Below, in pieces: positions 21,998-22,046 of a stretch of 22,046 nt of DNA. How positions within the stretch are numbered: the stretch's first letter is position 1; every line of letters begins with the position of its first letter. This DNA is from JANQRV01 sp964533785 (lineage in GTDB: Bacteria > Bacteroidota > Bacteroidia > Chitinophagales > Saprospiraceae), in the NCBI GenBank assembly GCA_964533785.1, contig CAZHNG010000081.1:1-22046 (forward strand), in the 5' to 3' direction. Under the pieces are notes generated by a model that was not told the origin of the DNA, ran no database searches, and saw only the letters and a program-made list of their open reading frames with translations. Position numbers and translations under genes: made by a program.

Positions 21998-22046
21998 CGG
22001 TCCGGACGGGACTCGAACCCGCGACCCCATGCGTGACAGGCATGTA
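21998..22046 (-). tRNA. tRNA-Asp (anticodon GTC), 3' part, cut by the window edge
   Basis: On the minus strand the sequence gives an anticodon stem-loop CATGC-CTGTCAC-GCATG with anticodon GTC at 22035-22037. It continues with a 5-nt variable loop, a T-arm GCGGG-TTCGAGT-CCCGT, the acceptor strand CCGGACC and discriminator G at 21998. G is the usual discriminator for tRNA-Asp. The next bases are CCT, so CCA is not encoded. The D-arm and 5' half lie outside the window. Confidence 0.95.

Overview
The window looks like a chromosomal segment from a marine-type member of the Bacteroidota, most likely in or near the Saprospiria (Lewinella/Haliscomenobacter-like). The grounds are two proteins with C-terminal type IX secretion (T9SS) sorting domains, SprB-like repeat modules, a DUF1800-DUF1501 pair, A-rich leaders without clear Shine-Dalgarno sequences, and at least one TTG-N20-TAnnTTTG promoter-like site. 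Lineage is inferred from gene style, not from a phylogenetic marker.

Layout: (1) 1-2680, the end of an Rnf-type electron transport locus: the rnfA 3' end, a small Cys-rich membrane protein resembling the NqrM maturation factor, a plant-type ferredoxin-NADP reductase, and rnfB. The gaps hold several degenerate 7-9 bp tandem repeats. (2) 2681-3470, a gene-poor but structured region with a promoter candidate, a strong hairpin and an unconvincing or decayed reading frame. (3) 3471-11936, a tight three-gene unit: secreted DUF1800 protein, Tat-exported DUF1501 protein, and a 1735-residue T9SS cargo carrying a discoidin-like domain, metal-binding motifs, one CxxCH haem motif, thrombospondin-type-3-like repeats and about 5.5 copies of a ~167-residue repeat. 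A terminator follows. (4) 12150-13693 on the minus strand, a flavodoxin-like protein and a Tat/lipoprotein aldo-keto reductase. (5) 14461-18569, an unrecognised secreted acidic/beta-rich protein with a canonical terminator, then a beta-lactamase-fold T9SS protein whose catalytic SxxK reads DVSQ. (6) 18731-22046, an accessory stretch: a two-gene minus-strand unit (membrane-anchored protein with a GIY-YIG-like C-terminus, plus a duplicated-domain partner), a pRiA4b ORF-3-like protein, a UvrD/Rep helicase remnant ending inside a heptamer repeat array, a small GIY-YIG protein, and the 3' part of tRNA-Asp(GTC).

How the parts work together: the Rnf components would couple ferredoxin/NAD(P)H redox chemistry to ion transport, and the adjacent FNR could link the ferredoxin pool to NADP(H). 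The DUF1800-DUF1501-cargo unit is an export/surface system of unknown purpose. The best candidates for something undescribed are the toxin-immunity-like pair at 18731-20128, the apparent pseudo-beta-lactamase at 16098-18569, and the DUF1800-DUF1501-cytochrome/repeat protein operon. No rRNA, CRISPR array, complete insertion sequence or replication origin was seen.
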